Notes: a model not told the origin generated them from the letters alone. 6,247 nt of DNA from Cocleimonas sp. (GCA_023145535.1 JAGLDQ010000178.1:1-6247), one strand, 5' to 3'; counted from the stretch's first letter, positions 1 through 5,505 are shown. Program-made: numbers and translations.

Positions 1-2
1 AG

Positions 3-518
3 ATTGTAGAGCGTCTAGCGGATATGGCCGTTGGTTTGCAACAAGTGAACCTTGCTTTAAGCAATAGCACGGGTAATGATAGATTAGGAGAAATGGTCGA
101 TCACCTTAAGCAAGTGAATACGTCACTGAGTAATACCGATGAAAAGACCAAATTAACCCGTCAACTGGCTAACATTGATAATAATATGCAGTTAATTGGT
201 AGCGTGTTAATGGCATCCAATGAAAATACATCACTTAATAGTCAACTGGATACCATTTCTAAAAATATTAATGGGTTAAGCCATGCGTTATCGAATAATA
301 ATAGTGAAGAATTGGTCGCAAGACTCGGGTTAATTGCCAAAAAATTGCACGCTATAGAGCATAGTGCAGGGCTGGCTAATACAGGCGAAGTGATCTCCCA
401 ACAGCTTGGGCAATTAGTCAAAGGGGTGCGCGATATGCATAGCGAAATAGCAAGGGCATCCGCCGCTGAAGTGCAAAAAGCGGAGTGGCTAACACGGCGA
501 ATGGGAAAGAAGGAGTGA
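3..518 (+). CDS. Helical repeat protein of unknown function, C-terminal part (5' end outside window)
   Basis: The reading frame is open from position 3 to the TGA at 516-518, with no stop before the first ATG at 24 and no Shine-Dalgarno ahead of that ATG. The gene therefore probably begins outside the window and about 171 residues of its C-terminus are visible. The protein has no signal peptide or membrane segment in this part. It is made of degenerate repeats of about 26 residues: a hydrophobic-heptad stretch of the kind QL..I..NI..L followed by a turn containing SN or LSN. Counting from the ATG at 24, these turns fall near residues 13, 36, 65, 90 and 118. The last 25 residues are charged (ending in RRMGKKE) and break the pattern. 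Such repeats suggest an elongated coiled-coil or helical-hairpin rod. I do not recognise the family. A phage or secretion-type fibre, or the tail of a larger membrane protein, are possible but unsupported. Confidence 0.75.
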   Translation: MVERLADMAVGLQQVNLALSNSTGNDRLGEMVDHLKQVNTSLSNTDEKTKLTRQLANIDNNMQLIGSVLMASNENTSLNSQLDTISKNINGLSHALSNNNSEELVARLGLIAKKLHAIEHSAGLANTGEVISQQLGQLVKGVRDMHSEIARASAAEVQKAEWLTRRMGKKE

Positions 519-571
519 TGTTTTGGCTCATACCAGATGCTCAGCCTCTGATGAAACCTTTTTTATTTTGA
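518..571 (+). pseudogene. Possible 17-codon remnant of a downstream operon gene
   Basis: An ATG at 518-520 overlaps the TGA of the preceding gene (TGATG). It is preceded by AAGGAG at 510-515, a good but very close Shine-Dalgarno. The frame reads MFWLIPDAQPLMKPFLF and stops at 569-571, inside the 3' end of the convergent minus-strand gene. The start-stop overlap is typical of translationally coupled operon genes, so this could be the first codons of a lost partner gene cut off by rearrangement. It could equally be chance, since the peptide is short and has no recognisable family. Confidence 0.2.
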
Positions 572-1209
572 ATTAAGGTTGTATAGGTTTTCTCATCAAT
601 CTTCCCATGCGATAGTTGATAGCGTAAATAAATATGATAAGTATTCACTACATTGTTTTCAGAGTAAGCCCATAAATCATCCAGCCTGTTCGCTAAATAG
701 TGTTCACAAATCGCACGGCTATCTTGATTTTCCTCTGCCTCTAAGCCAAGCAAAGTGGCGACATCTTCCAGTGGTGTTTTTTCTGAACTTGAAACCATGG
801 CGTTATTCAAATCAAAATGATTCTCTTTGTTTTCATAATGAGGCGATATTTGAATTGAATATTTTATACTTCGATAACTAATGATTTCGGAGTTAAAAAA
901 CTCACCATTCCATGTGACAATGGTTGGTTTATAGCTTTCAAGAATGTCAAAAAAGGTATTTAGTAGCTCAATTTCAGGGTCACCGCTTAACGTCGTGCGT
1001 TGCTGTTCGCCCATGTCATCGGTTAGTAGGATTGAAATGGCAATAATCTGTTGTAAATAGCTGGGTAGGCATTCAGAGTCTGTTTTTTGTGCTTGTAAAT
1101 GAAAGAGGGCTTTTGCAGTGCCTTTATTATCCAGACCCTGTAAGTCGTGGAGTTTTGATCCTGTCGCAAAATCGGGAATGGTGATTAAAGAATAGGTTAA
1201 TATGCTCAT
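541..1209 (-). CDS. WlaX/PolB-like 3'-5' exonuclease family protein, probably catalytically dead
   Basis: The 222-residue product can be followed along the predicted PolB-like 3'-5' exonuclease (WlaX, DEDDy) family as I remember it. Landmarks include KLHDLQGLDNKG (residues 19-30), QAQKTDSECLP, the helix before TWNGEFF, a HFDL segment, PLEDVATLLGL, and YSENNVVNTYHIYLRY near the C-terminus. The usual family motifs are FDIET, WNGxxFDLPVL and YCETDVxNTY. Here they read YSLIT (residues 6-10), WNGEFFNSEII and YSENNV. The motif I Asp and Glu become Ser and Ile, the motif II Asp becomes Asn and the motif III Asp becomes Asn, while the motif III Tyr remains. The middle section is also shorter than in typical members of about 250 residues. 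The frame is intact, so this is either a pseudoenzyme or a decaying gene. No Shine-Dalgarno lies in the 18 nt between the ATG and the repeat element. The start is supported because homology begins within the first ten residues. Confidence 0.8.
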   Translation of the reverse strand: MSILTYSLITIPDFATGSKLHDLQGLDNKGTAKALFHLQAQKTDSECLPSYLQQIIAISILLTDDMGEQQRTTLSGDPEIELLNTFFDILESYKPTIVTWNGEFFNSEIISYRSIKYSIQISPHYENKENHFDLNNAMVSSSEKTPLEDVATLLGLEAEENQDSRAICEHYLANRLDDLWAYSENNVVNTYHIYLRYQLSHGKIDEKTYTTLIQNKKGFIRG

Positions 1210-1227
1210 AAGAAAGTTTTAAGTAAT

Positions 1228-1390
1228 TAAGTTACCCATATTGCCTAGGATTTTTGTTTCTGTTCGGGCTATCTCAGGACTTAGTTAAGCTTTAGCCAAA
1301 CTTAGAAGCTAAAGCAGGCGCATAGCCGAGCTAAGTAACGATTGAGACAGCTCTAGCAGGGACAAAAAGACAAGCAAGATGGGTAACTTA
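1228..1390. mobile_element. MITE-like palindromic element with TA ends
   Basis: The ends are a perfect 12-bp inverted repeat: TAAGTTACCCAT at 1228-1239 and ATGGGTAACTTA at 1379-1390. Reading the outermost TA on each side as a target duplication leaves a 159-bp element with 10-bp perfect termini. Inside, the arms continue to match imperfectly for about 50 bp more: TTGC, TTTTTGT, CTG, GCT and TCTCA blocks recur in the reverse complement of the right arm. The centre holds an 8-bp stem, GCTTTAGC (1289-1296) with GCTAAAGC (1308-1315). There is no coding capacity. A TA duplication is typical of IS630/Tc1-mariner relatives, so a non-autonomous derivative of such an element is the best guess. No parent transposase is in the window. 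Transcribed, it would fold into one long hairpin, so a structured RNA role is an alternative. Confidence 0.6.
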
Positions 1391-1447
1391 TTTGCTTGGA
1401 GCTTCCTAATAGCCTGAATTAGAGAAATGATGAGAATATAACAGATA

Positions 1448-1903
1448 ATGACAACAGATGAACAATGGATACAGCATGCGCTTTTATTGGCAGGTAAAGC
1501 GTATCAGCAAGGGGAAGTACCCGTGGGTGCAGTCCTCATTAAAAATGATAAAATAATAGGGGAAGGCTGGAATCAGCCCATTGGACATCACGACCCCTCT
1601 GCTCATGCTGAGATTATGGCACTGCGTCTTGCCGGTCAGTCAGCACAGAATTATCGCCTACCAAAAACCACCTTATATGTTTCTTTAGAGCCTTGTGTGA
1701 TGTGTGCGGGTGCGATTATTCATGCGCGAGTAGAGCGAGTGGTTTTTGGGGCGTATGACCCTAAAACAGGTGCAGCAGGCAGTGTTTTTAATGTGTTTGG
1801 GGATAATCGTCATAATCACCAAATAGCGGTGACAGGTGGTATATTGGCTGAGCAGTGTGGTAATAAATTACGTGATTTTTTTAGAGAACGAAGAAAAAAA
1901 TGA
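1448..1903 (+). CDS. tadA: tRNA-specific adenosine deaminase TadA
   Basis: TadA deaminates adenosine to inosine at the wobble position (A34) of tRNA-Arg(ACG), in the cytoplasm. The 151-residue protein has the complete zinc deaminase signature: HAE at 53-55 (His zinc ligand, Glu proton shuttle) and PCVMC at 82-86 (two Cys zinc ligands). It also has the early EVPVGAVL segment (23-30), VFGAYDPKTGAAGS (99-112) and a basic C-terminus RDFFRERRKK, all normal for bacterial TadA in motif and length. The ATG start is followed directly by the N-terminal helix expected of the family, though the ribosome binding site is weak. It is the first gene of an operon with coaX: its TGA overlaps the coaX ATG by 4 bp. 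Only 57 bp separate it from the upstream MITE-like element, so its promoter lies in that gap or inside the element. Confidence 0.96.
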   Translation: MTTDEQWIQHALLLAGKAYQQGEVPVGAVLIKNDKIIGEGWNQPIGHHDPSAHAEIMALRLAGQSAQNYRLPKTTLYVSLEPCVMCAGAIIHARVERVVFGAYDPKTGAAGSVFNVFGDNRHNHQIAVTGGILAEQCGNKLRDFFRERRKK

Positions 1904-2688
1904 TGCTATTGGTTGATGCAGGTAATAGCCGTTTAAAGTGGGCGATGATTAATGAAGGAAAACGTTCTCAACAAATGGCGCAGGATTATTCAAAACATAA
2001 CGCGGATCAATTACTGATTGAACAGCTTTCAAAAAAACAGGTGTCTAAACTTATTGTCGTCTCTGTATTAGGTGATCAATTTGCTAAAAAAATACAAGAT
2101 TATTGCCGGCAATATACGATTGAGCTATCGATTATTCACTCTCAACTAGAAGCTTACGGGATAAAAAATAGCTATGAGGAGCCTCAACGCTTAGGGGGCG
2201 ATCGTTTTGTGGGGATGATTGCAGCACATCATCTGAGACCTGATCAACATTGCATTACGATTAGTTGTGGTACGGCCGTGACGATTGATGCAATAACGGC
2301 TCAAGGCGAGCATCTTGGAGGATTGATTTTGCCAGGGCTACAACAATTTTCTGATCGCTTAATAAAAAAGACAGCACTGCTAACATCAGAGAAGACAAAA
2401 AAAATATCATTATTTGCTAATAATACAGCGGATGCATTAGCAAGTGGTCGTATTTTTGGTTTAGTTGAAGCGATAAATGGTATATCTTCTCGTATGGAAG
2501 GAAAATTGCTGAAAATAAATCATTTAGAGGGGAAACAACAAACCATGCATTCTGTACAGACCATAATTTGTGGCGGTGATGCGGAGACACTCCACCCTTA
2601 TCTTTCTGAGTCAGTGCAAAGAGAAGATGACTGGCTTATGCAGGGGTTGCAGGTGATTGCTGATATTAAGAGTGAAAGGCAAACATGA
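1900..2688 (+). CDS. coaX: Type III pantothenate kinase
   Basis: CoaX phosphorylates pantothenate, the first committed step of coenzyme A synthesis; the type III enzyme belongs to the ASKHA fold and is not feedback-inhibited by CoA. Visible motifs are the phosphate-1 loop DAGNSRLKW (6-14), LGGDRF (98-103, with Asp101 as the expected catalytic base), the phosphate-2 loop SCGTAVTID (122-130), GGLILPG (140-146), the NNTADALASG region (174-183) and CGGDA (224-228). The length of 262 residues is normal. The start is an ATGATG pair: ATG at 1900 overlaps the tadA stop as ATGA, and ATG at 1903 is an equally plausible start one codon later. The 3' end overlaps the next gene in the same way, so the three genes are probably translationally coupled. 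In many beta- and gammaproteobacteria coaX follows birA; here tadA takes that place. Confidence 0.95.
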   Translation: MMLLVDAGNSRLKWAMINEGKRSQQMAQDYSKHNADQLLIEQLSKKQVSKLIVVSVLGDQFAKKIQDYCRQYTIELSIIHSQLEAYGIKNSYEEPQRLGGDRFVGMIAAHHLRPDQHCITISCGTAVTIDAITAQGEHLGGLILPGLQQFSDRLIKKTALLTSEKTKKISLFANNTADALASGRIFGLVEAINGISSRMEGKLLKINHLEGKQQTMHSVQTIICGGDAETLHPYLSESVQREDDWLMQGLQVIADIKSERQT

Positions 2689-3326
2689 TGCGCGCATTGA
2701 TTATGCTTTTGTTATTGGTCAATATTGTTTACTTTACTGCTGAGTTTTTATTTGGCAATGCCACTTACACGCCACCCGCCGCGATGAAACACGGCATTCC
2801 CGCAATAGAGCTGATTAAAGACAAAGCACCTGCCTCTAATATAGCATCAACACTTAGTACACGGTGTTATACGGTTGGCCCTTATAATAGTGAAAAAGCA
2901 ATGCAGTTAGTGGCAAAGCAGCTTAATAACTTTGGTTTAGCAGTTAAAATTCGCCGTGAGAGAACTAAAGATACGCTTAATTATCTAGTTTATTTAGTGG
3001 CACAAGAAACGCGTCAAGAATCGTTAAAAATTATAGATGATATTAAGAAAAATGATGTAAAGGACTACCATTTGATCGAATCAGGCCCTTATAAACATGC
3101 TATTTCCTTTGGCTTCTTTGATGACTTAAATAAAGCACGTCGTCATTCTGAATATATCCGCTTTCTTGGCTATGATGCGCGCTATACAGAACAAAAATCA
3201 GTACGTGAAATATTTTGGCTTAATTATGATGAACAGCCCGATAAAAATGCGCCGGTATTAAAGTGGAGTAGGGCGATTGATTTAGGTTCTATCGTGCAGA
3301 AAATTCCGCGCTGGTGTGAATTTTAA
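2685..3326 (+). CDS. Membrane-anchored SPOR-domain protein (coaX partner)
   Basis: The 213-residue protein starts with an uncleaved-looking hydrophobic segment (about residues 3-24) that would anchor it in the inner membrane with the rest in the periplasm. A SPOR-like fold follows: CYTVGPYNSEKA at 61-72, a helix, GLAVKI (84-89), LNYLVYLVA (98-106), a helix, and DYHLIESG (127-134). A second partial SPOR-like unit follows at about 139-181, with AISFGFF, a helix, LGYDARY and IFWLNY. SPOR domains bind denuded septal peptidoglycan glycans. Cysteines occur only at 61 and 211, flanking the domain, and could form a disulfide. The ATG overlaps the coaX stop as ATGA. Small SPOR proteins of this type commonly follow coaX, but no precise function is established for them here. 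Confidence 0.85.
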   Translation: MMRALIMLLLLVNIVYFTAEFLFGNATYTPPAAMKHGIPAIELIKDKAPASNIASTLSTRCYTVGPYNSEKAMQLVAKQLNNFGLAVKIRRERTKDTLNYLVYLVAQETRQESLKIIDDIKKNDVKDYHLIESGPYKHAISFGFFDDLNKARRHSEYIRFLGYDARYTEQKSVREIFWLNYDEQPDKNAPVLKWSRAIDLGSIVQKIPRWCEF

Positions 3327-3810
3327 TTTGATGGCGGGCTGATTCTGTCTAAGTACAGTAAATGGTAAGTTATACCAATAACGATCAAATGATATACTAT
3401 TGTTTTCTAAGGTAATCATTAAAAATGAATAATGAGACCCGTTATACCAATCTTAATAAGTTTTCACTCTAAGACCGCCCATTTTCTAGATATACTTTCT
3501 TCATACCCTTTATTTAAAATTACCTCTTCTTGGATCAATTAGTCCTGACCTTTTATAATGCCATGATTAATTTGTGATTTTTATTTGATTGCCCTATAGA
3601 ACTGCCTCTTAGTGAAATTTTATGTATACCGTGCCTTGGAGTAAAAAACTTATTTTTCCTGACTACGCTGAGGAAATAACAAGATAGTCTAGTAAAACTA
3701 ATGTAGACTCCGACCGCTCAATCCACAAGCAAAACTAACTCAATTCGCGTGCGACAGGTGATGTTGTCATTTCTTGCAAGGTGGAAGTATGATGCTTAGG
3801 TTAATACTTT
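3327..3810. other. AT-rich intergenic gap between the coaX operon and slyX
   Basis: About 480 bp contain no ORF with recognisable homology on either strand. There is no clear intrinsic terminator after the SPOR gene. Candidate signals are TTGGAT (3530-3535), an 18-bp spacer and TATAAT (3554-3559), a possible sigma70 promoter that would give slyX a leader of about 245 nt. A 6-bp stem AGTCTA (3686-3691) with TAGACT (3704-3709) is weak. A 21-codon frame at 3622-3687 lacks a ribosome binding site. The region could be decayed sequence or hold an untranslated RNA, but nothing in it is conclusive. Confidence 0.5.
3369..3451. repeat. Direct repeat GTTATACCAAT, two copies
   Basis: The 11-mer GTTATACCAAT occurs at 3369-3379 and again at 3441-3451, 72 bp apart. 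GATATACT also occurs twice nearby (3391-3398 and 3489-3496). The flanks do not otherwise match, so this may be a degenerate small element or a pair of binding sites. Confidence 0.4.
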
Positions 3811-3845
3811 ATGGAAGATCTAAAAAACAGGCTGATGAAACTTGA
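3789..3845 (+). CDS. Possible 18-codon upstream ORF overlapping the slyX start
   Basis: ATG codons at 3789 and 3792 follow a purine-rich AAGGTGGAAGT (3778-3788) that is a better ribosome binding site than the one before slyX. The frame encodes MMLRLILYGRSKKQADET and ends in TGA at 3843-3845, about 32 nt past the slyX ATG, in a different frame. It could modulate slyX translation or be accidental. It has no recognisable homology. Confidence 0.25.
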   Translation: MMLRLILYGRSKKQADET

Positions 3846-4017
3846 GCTATTGTATATGGAACAAGAAGATATGGTGCAAACATTAAGCCGTGTTGTGCAT
3901 CAGCAAGAGAGTAAAATAGAGCGCTTAGAACAACGATTATTACAGGTTTCTGAAAAGCTAGCGTCCATTGAAGAAGGTGGGGCAGATGCAGAAGAGCCAC
4001 CACCGCCGCATTATTAA
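3811..4017 (+). CDS. slyX: SlyX family protein
   Basis: The 68-residue product is almost entirely one coiled coil (about residues 3-53, regular leucine/isoleucine heptads) followed by an acidic stretch and the family's signature C-terminal PPPPHY. Length and layout match SlyX proteins, short cytoplasmic proteins of unclear role first noted beside the slyD prolyl isomerase gene. The ATG start gives the usual MxDL N-terminus. The nearest Shine-Dalgarno-like AGG (3798-3800) is weak and 10 nt away, and a short overlapping upstream frame has a stronger one. rsmJ starts 11 nt after the stop, so the two genes are probably co-transcribed. Confidence 0.9.
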   Translation: MEDLKNRLMKLELLYMEQEDMVQTLSRVVHQQESKIERLEQRLLQVSEKLASIEEGGADAEEPPPPHY

Positions 4018-4028
4018 GTTGGCGAACC

Positions 4029-4844
4029 ATGTTAATTCCTCTTTCTCAATTAGTTGCTATGAGTGGTAGTGCAGATTGTGATGCTTCACAACTCACTTCT
4101 ATTGCTGAGTTCATCGGCTCTCCTCTTATTACTAGGCAAGATTTTGCTAAACAGTTAAAAAAACAAGCGACTCCCACCTCTGGTCACTATGGATTATATT
4201 TGCAGGATGATCGTTTAGAACTTCACTCCTTTAACACTAAAAAACAAACCCCACTCTGTATTGATTTTCTAACAGGAAAAACGCGTCATAGGCGTATTTA
4301 TGGTGGCGGTAAAGGGCAGGATATAGCCAAAGCGATTGGGATTAAAAAGATGCCTAATATTAAGGTAATGGATGCCACGGCTGGTTTAGGAGGCGATGCT
4401 TTTGTCTTAGCGAGTTTAGGGTGTCATATCACGTTGCTAGAAAGAAACCCTGTTATTTATAGCTTATTAAAAAATGCATTAGATCGTGTGCAGGATTCTG
4501 ATGATCGTGAAGTTAAGGATATTTGTTCACGTATGATACTGATTAATGAACAGGCTGATCAGTATTTATTAAGACAACAAGCCGTGGATTATGCTGATGT
4601 TATTTATTTAGACCCGATGTTCCCTACACGAAAAAAATCGGCAAAAGTGAAAAAAGAGATGGCTTATTTTCATGATATTGTGGGTGAGGATAATGATAGT
4701 GATGCAATATTGAGGTTAGCGCTGAAATGTGCTAAAAAACGCATTGTGGTGAAGCGCCCTCGTTTAGCAGAAGCGCTTGCTGGGCTAAAAGCACAGTTTA
4801 GTATAACGGGTAAGTCAACGCGTTATGATGTATACCTTCCATAA
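4029..4844 (+). CDS. rsmJ: 16S rRNA (guanine-1516-N2)-methyltransferase RsmJ
   Basis: RsmJ (formerly YhiQ) uses S-adenosylmethionine to methylate N2 of G1516 in 16S rRNA. The 271-residue protein shows the family pattern: RHRRIYGGGKGQDIAKAIGI (87-106), the SAM-binding motif I DATAGLGGDAFVLA (115-128), LLERNP (136-141), YLDPMFP (193-199; the DPMF variant of the N-methyltransferase DPPY motif), KKSAKVKKEM (202-211) and VVKRP (240-244), ending with the typical RYDVY. It is slightly longer than the E. coli protein at the N-terminus. The region before about residue 55 is the least conserved, so a start at Met11 is possible, although the ATG at 4029 fits the spacing to slyX. No strong ribosome binding site is seen; coupling to slyX is likely. 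A stem-loop begins at its stop codon. Confidence 0.95.
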   Translation: MLIPLSQLVAMSGSADCDASQLTSIAEFIGSPLITRQDFAKQLKKQATPTSGHYGLYLQDDRLELHSFNTKKQTPLCIDFLTGKTRHRRIYGGGKGQDIAKAIGIKKMPNIKVMDATAGLGGDAFVLASLGCHITLLERNPVIYSLLKNALDRVQDSDDREVKDICSRMILINEQADQYLLRQQAVDYADVIYLDPMFPTRKKSAKVKKEMAYFHDIVGEDNDSDAILRLALKCAKKRIVVKRPRLAEALAGLKAQFSITGKSTRYDVYLP

Positions 4845-4871
4845 AGAAGCCGAGAAAATATCGGCTTCTTT
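4843..4871. terminator. Bidirectional intrinsic terminator between convergent genes
   Basis: A perfect 11-bp stem, AAAGAAGCCGA (4843-4853) with TCGGCTTCTTT (4861-4871), encloses a 7-nt loop. It starts in the rsmJ stop codon and lies 20 bp beyond the stop of the convergent minus-strand gene. On both strands the outer stem pairs A with T, so the 3' side ends in a short TTCTTT tract, and it can serve both transcripts. The U-tract is not long, so efficiency may be moderate. Confidence 0.75.
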
Positions 4872-4891
4872 CAAAAAATAGTGGCGTTCTT

Positions 4892-5203
4892 TTAGAAGCG
4901 AGGCCCAGCCGTTTTAGCTGCTTCTGCTTGTTTTTGTGCCGCTAATCCTTGGAAGGTTAGTTTCTTTGCTATTTTAATCGCTGCCTCTGCTTTGCCATCT
5001 TTAATCGCCGCCTCTGCTTTTTTGTACATCTTCCCCCAGCTCTTCCACTCAAACCCCGCTTTTTTAGCAACATCGGTTGCTTTTTTAGCTTCAGTAATGG
5101 CGGTGGTAGCAGCATCATTTGCAAATGAAGTTGATATCGCACCGACTGAAAGGATTGTTACGATTAGAGCGGATGCAAAAGATTTAGTTGAAATAAGTTT
5201 CAT
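4892..5203 (-). CDS. Small exported Lys/Ala-rich protein, SoxXA-binding protein (SoxK)-like
   Basis: The 103-residue product has a clear signal peptide: MK, a short polar stretch with K7, a hydrophobic core (about 10-23) and SFA before the likely cleavage after Ala28. The mature part of 75 residues is rich in Ala and Lys, with a net charge of about +8, and appears all-helical. Its layout is A..A...AKKAGFEW (47-53), GKMYKKAEAAIKDGKAEAAI and IAKKLTFQGLAAQKQAE. That pattern (GxEWr, a helix, a Gly-Asp-type turn, a second helix with QG..A..Q) resembles periplasmic SoxXA-binding proteins and related helical-hairpin proteins. The match is by pattern memory only, and no sox, cytochrome or thiosulfate genes are in the window. 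The ribosome binding site is the strongest seen here, which suggests high expression. The gene is convergent with rsmJ and divergent from guaB. Confidence 0.7.
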   Translation of the reverse strand: MKLISTKSFASALIVTILSVGAISTSFANDAATTAITEAKKATDVAKKAGFEWKSWGKMYKKAEAAIKDGKAEAAIKIAKKLTFQGLAAQKQAEAAKTAGPRF

Positions 5204-5210
5204 GAAGACT

Positions 5211-5216
5211 CCTCCT
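5211..5216 (-). promoter_or_regulatory. Strong Shine-Dalgarno of the small exported protein gene
   Basis: On the minus strand the sequence reads TAGGAGGAGTCTTCATG, a full AGGAGG complement to 16S rRNA at good spacing. It fixes the start codon at 5201-5203 and predicts efficient translation. Confidence 0.85.
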
Positions 5217-5304
5217 AGAGAGATTTTAATTAGTGGTCACAGACACATACATTTTAGTTATCAGTAAGCCAACGTTTTTTATATACAGATTGTATTGATA
5301 CCAG

Positions 5305-5333
5305 TTTACCTCATGGAGGTCAATCACTATAAT
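5305..5333 (+). promoter_or_regulatory. Candidate sigma70 promoter for guaB
   Basis: TTTACC (5305-5310), a 17-bp spacer and a perfect TATAAT (5328-5333) form a plausible promoter reading toward guaB. Transcription would start near 5340, giving a leader of about 165 nt. A second, weaker arrangement nearer the gene is TTGTTT (5455-5460), 17 bp, TTACAT (5478-5483). Neither can be confirmed from sequence alone. Confidence 0.4.
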
Positions 5334-5505
5334 GAGCCGCTAAATTATTAGCTGTACCAGCTTTGGTGTATTGCATCATTAGCATAAAGAAATGCACAAT
5401 ATGAGTTGGTATATCTACCTAGTTGGTGTTTAAAATTCAAAAACATAGCTATTTTTGTTTATTGATATTAGCACTGATTACATCCCCCAATTATTAGGAG
5501 TAATT
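5334..5505 (+). other. guaB 5' leader region with small stem-loops
   Basis: If the promoter at 5305-5333 is used, this stretch would be transcribed. It holds a 5-bp stem GCTAA (5339-5343) with TTAGC (5348-5352), followed at once by ACCA (5356-5359) with TGGT (5364-5367), extendable by G-U pairs. I do not recognise a known riboswitch, and the distal part is plain AT-rich sequence. The guaB Shine-Dalgarno AGGAG is at 5496-5500. Confidence 0.3.

Noticed and set aside
535..570. Possible terminator between the repeat protein and the convergent gene (TCAG-cct-CTGA followed by a T-rich run)
   Set aside because: The stem is only 4 bp, too short to support an intrinsic terminator.
579..881. 100-codon open frame on the + strand
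   Set aside because: It is antisense to the exonuclease-family gene, has no recognisable domain and no convincing ribosome binding site.
3..1209. Repeat-rod protein plus nuclease-fold protein as a two-gene defence system
   Set aside because: The genes are convergent rather than an operon, the nuclease fold lacks catalytic residues, and nothing else in the window resembles a defence module.
3622..3687. 21-codon frame starting MYTVPWSKK in the slyX upstream gap
   Set aside because: It has no ribosome binding site and no homology I can recognise, and is of chance length for this base composition.
3327..3810. tRNA genes, which often lie after the coaX-SPOR pair
   Set aside because: No cloverleaf or TTCGANNC-type T-loop with matching stems was found on either strand.
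3809..4030. 73-codon open frame on the minus strand
   Set aside because: It mirrors slyX almost exactly, and slyX has clear family features.
4992..5267. 91-codon open frame on the + strand
   Set aside because: It is antisense to the signal-peptide protein, which has a strong Shine-Dalgarno. The hydrophobic look comes from the complement of Lys/Ala codons.
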